Source: Chloroflexota bacterium (lineage in GTDB: Bacteria; Chloroflexota; Limnocylindria; QHBO01). From it: 16,825 nt of DNA. The translations under genes were made by a program, and so were the position numbers. Below are positions 16,195 through 16,825 of this stretch, piece by piece. The stretch spans positions 1-16,825 of the forward strand of contig JAOUHE010000024.1 in the NCBI GenBank assembly GCA_029865285.1. The letters are read 5' to 3'. The notes under the pieces were generated by a model. The model did not search any database. It was given only the letters and a program-made list of their open reading frames with translations, and was not told the DNA's origin. Each line of letters opens with the position of its first letter. Positions within the stretch are counted from its first letter, which is position 1.

Positions 16195-16528
16195 CGTTGC
16201 CCCCTTGGCACTGCTGGTCGGTCGATTGCCTGCGACCGGTCGAATGAACCGATAAACGTCTCGTTCCTTTCGCGTCCCCACCTCGAGGGTGGGAACTCAG
16301 ATGGGGCATCGACGCGGGCAGGGTGTCGGCCACATCCGGTTTGTTGGCGCGTGCCTAGGTTGTGCTCCCGCGGGGAGTTAGGAAGGTGAGTATCCCACCG
16401 CCGCCAGGACTTTGGTACTCCCTACTGGGGGCGGCGACAGCCGGTCTGGTGCGGTCAGGTGAGCACGACGCGACGGTTGCGTTGACAGTCCGCACCGTCG
16501 GGGTCCTGGGACCTCTGGCGACAGGAAC
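16195..16528 (-). other. Long, structured non-coding leader/upstream region of the giant gene
   Basis: No coding gene is supported in these 334 bases. On top of the Shine-Dalgarno AAGGGGG (16200-16206) they hold a 10-bp palindrome CGACCGGTCG (16233-16242), a 6-bp hairpin (16277-16293), an interleaved pair of stems (16388-16392 with 16416-16420; 16399-16405 with 16430-16436) and an imperfect 10-bp inverted repeat (16471-16500). No convincing promoter was found on the minus strand. I cannot match it to a riboswitch class I know. Confidence 0.45.
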
Positions 16529-16560
16529 GACACAGCCCCCGCCGAAGCGGGGGCTGTGTC
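16529..16560 (-). terminator. 14-bp hairpin with cUUCGg tetraloop after the SQ-stalk surface protein
   Basis: Arms 16529-16542 and 16547-16560 are perfect complements. On the minus-strand RNA the loop reads C(UUCG)G, the very stable tetraloop. It begins 27 nt after the stop codon of the gene ending at 16587. Sequence beyond it is only mildly T-rich. Confidence 0.75.
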
Positions 16561-16586
16561 AGGAGTCCGGCTTTCGCCTTGCGGCG

Positions 16587-16825
16587 TTAGCTTCGGTTGC
16601 GGGCTGCCTTGACGTTGGCGAAGGCGAGGCCTGCCAGCGAAGCCAGCAGGATCAGGCCGAAGGCCACGGTCGGCAGCGGGTTGCTGCCGCCGAAGGACAT
16701 CGCCGTGTCGGGCTGGCTCTGGGCCGGAGTGCCGGTGCCGGCGCCGACCGACTGCTCGCCGCTCTGGCTCTGCGACTGGCTCTGGCTCTGCGACTGGCTC
16801 TGGCTCTGCGACTGGCTCTGGCTCT
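16587..16825 (-). CDS. Surface protein with Ser-Gln stalk and PDTA-type C-terminal anchor (partial, 5' end off the window)
   Basis: Only the last 78 residues are visible. They run from a pure Ser-Gln alternation (21 residues, continuing past the window edge) through a Gly/Thr/Pro linker to PDTAMSFGG, a hydrophobic helix of about 20 residues (TVAFGLILLASLAGLAFA) and the tail NVKAARNRS. The layout, linker then short motif then helix then basic tail, is that of a wall-sorting or membrane-anchoring signal. Its motif, helix end and tail (GLAFANVKAAR) match the anchor of the giant protein downstream, so both are probably processed by the same enzyme. The Ser-Gln run would act as a flexible spacer. 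What lies N-terminal is not in the window. It is transcribed toward the giant gene but ends in a strong hairpin. Confidence 0.75.
   Translation of the reverse strand, partial: SQSQSQSQSQSQSQSQSQSQSGEQSVGAGTGTPAQSQPDTAMSFGGSNPLPTVAFGLILLASLAGLAFANVKAARNRS
16761..16825 (-). repeat. 18-bp tandem repeat encoding Ser-Gln dipeptides
   Basis: About three and a half copies of an 18-bp unit (minus strand AGCCAGAGCCAGTCGCAG), nearly perfect at DNA level and running off the window edge. The codon order AGC-CAG-AGC-CAG-TCG-CAG is repeated, so the array grew by whole-unit duplication and its length may vary between strains. Confidence 0.85.

Noticed and set aside
16241..16267. GGAAC at 16263-16267 (minus strand) as an ECF-sigma -35 for the giant gene, which would link it to the nearby sigma factor
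   Set aside because: At 16 nt spacing the -10 position reads CATTCG, not an ECF-type CGTC/TCTA element, and the sigma gene itself lacks a matching upstream site.
16255..16300. GGGGACGCGAAAG with a preceding hairpin as a c-di-GMP-I riboswitch
   Set aside because: The short GGGACGC match is not accompanied by the required upstream CAGGGCAAACC element or the second helix and receptor.
16482..16510. Perfect TTGACA on the plus strand at 16482-16487
   Set aside because: No -10 match at 16-18 nt and no plus-strand gene downstream.

Overview
The window is GC-rich bacterial DNA, densely packed with genes on both strands and with no rRNA, tRNA, CRISPR array or transposase that I can see. Pro/Thr-rich lipoprotein linkers, a DUF5667 protein behind an ECF sigma factor, apparently leaderless genes behind bare -10 hexamers, and very long DUF11 surface proteins fit an uncultured Chloroflexota lineage best. 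A high-GC actinomycete is the main alternative. This assignment is an inference from style, not from a marker gene.

Layout. Positions 1-4549 are all on the minus strand. In order of transcription they hold a 7TM-type sensor histidine kinase, a NarL/LiaR-type response regulator, a secreted lipoprotein and a SAM-dependent methyltransferase, the last three overlapping or nearly so. After a 15-bp hairpin comes a 1-pyrroline-5-carboxylate dehydrogenase-like aldehyde dehydrogenase cut by the window edge. Upstream of the kinase lies a cytoplasmic GH13 neopullulanase-like amylase (4688-6235, minus). It is preceded by what looks like the orphaned C-terminal tail of a MalG-type sugar permease.

A divergent promoter region at about 6389-6478 leads into plus-strand genes. 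These are a four-helix membrane protein of unknown function, then a tightly coupled cluster of FAH-family hydrolase/lyase, L-threonine 3-dehydrogenase and glycine C-acetyltransferase (the two-step route from threonine to glycine plus acetyl-CoA), then an ECF sigma factor overlapping a membrane-anchored DUF5667 protein, probably its anti-sigma partner.

Two strong hairpins between convergent genes separate this from a 1489-residue minus-strand surface protein. It has a signal peptide, an N-terminal globular region, a SpaA-type domain with an apparent Lys/Glu/Asn isopeptide triad, eight tandem DUF11 repeats (the first six with a constant four-cysteine pattern) and a C-terminal anchor. Upstream of it, and cut by the right edge, is the end of a second surface protein with a Ser-Gln stalk and the same anchor: PD[ST]A[IM]SF, a hydrophobic helix and a near-identical basic tail. 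The shared anchor looks like an LPXTA-type sorting signal. With the cysteine-patterned repeats it is the most unusual content of the window. No sortase gene lies inside the window.
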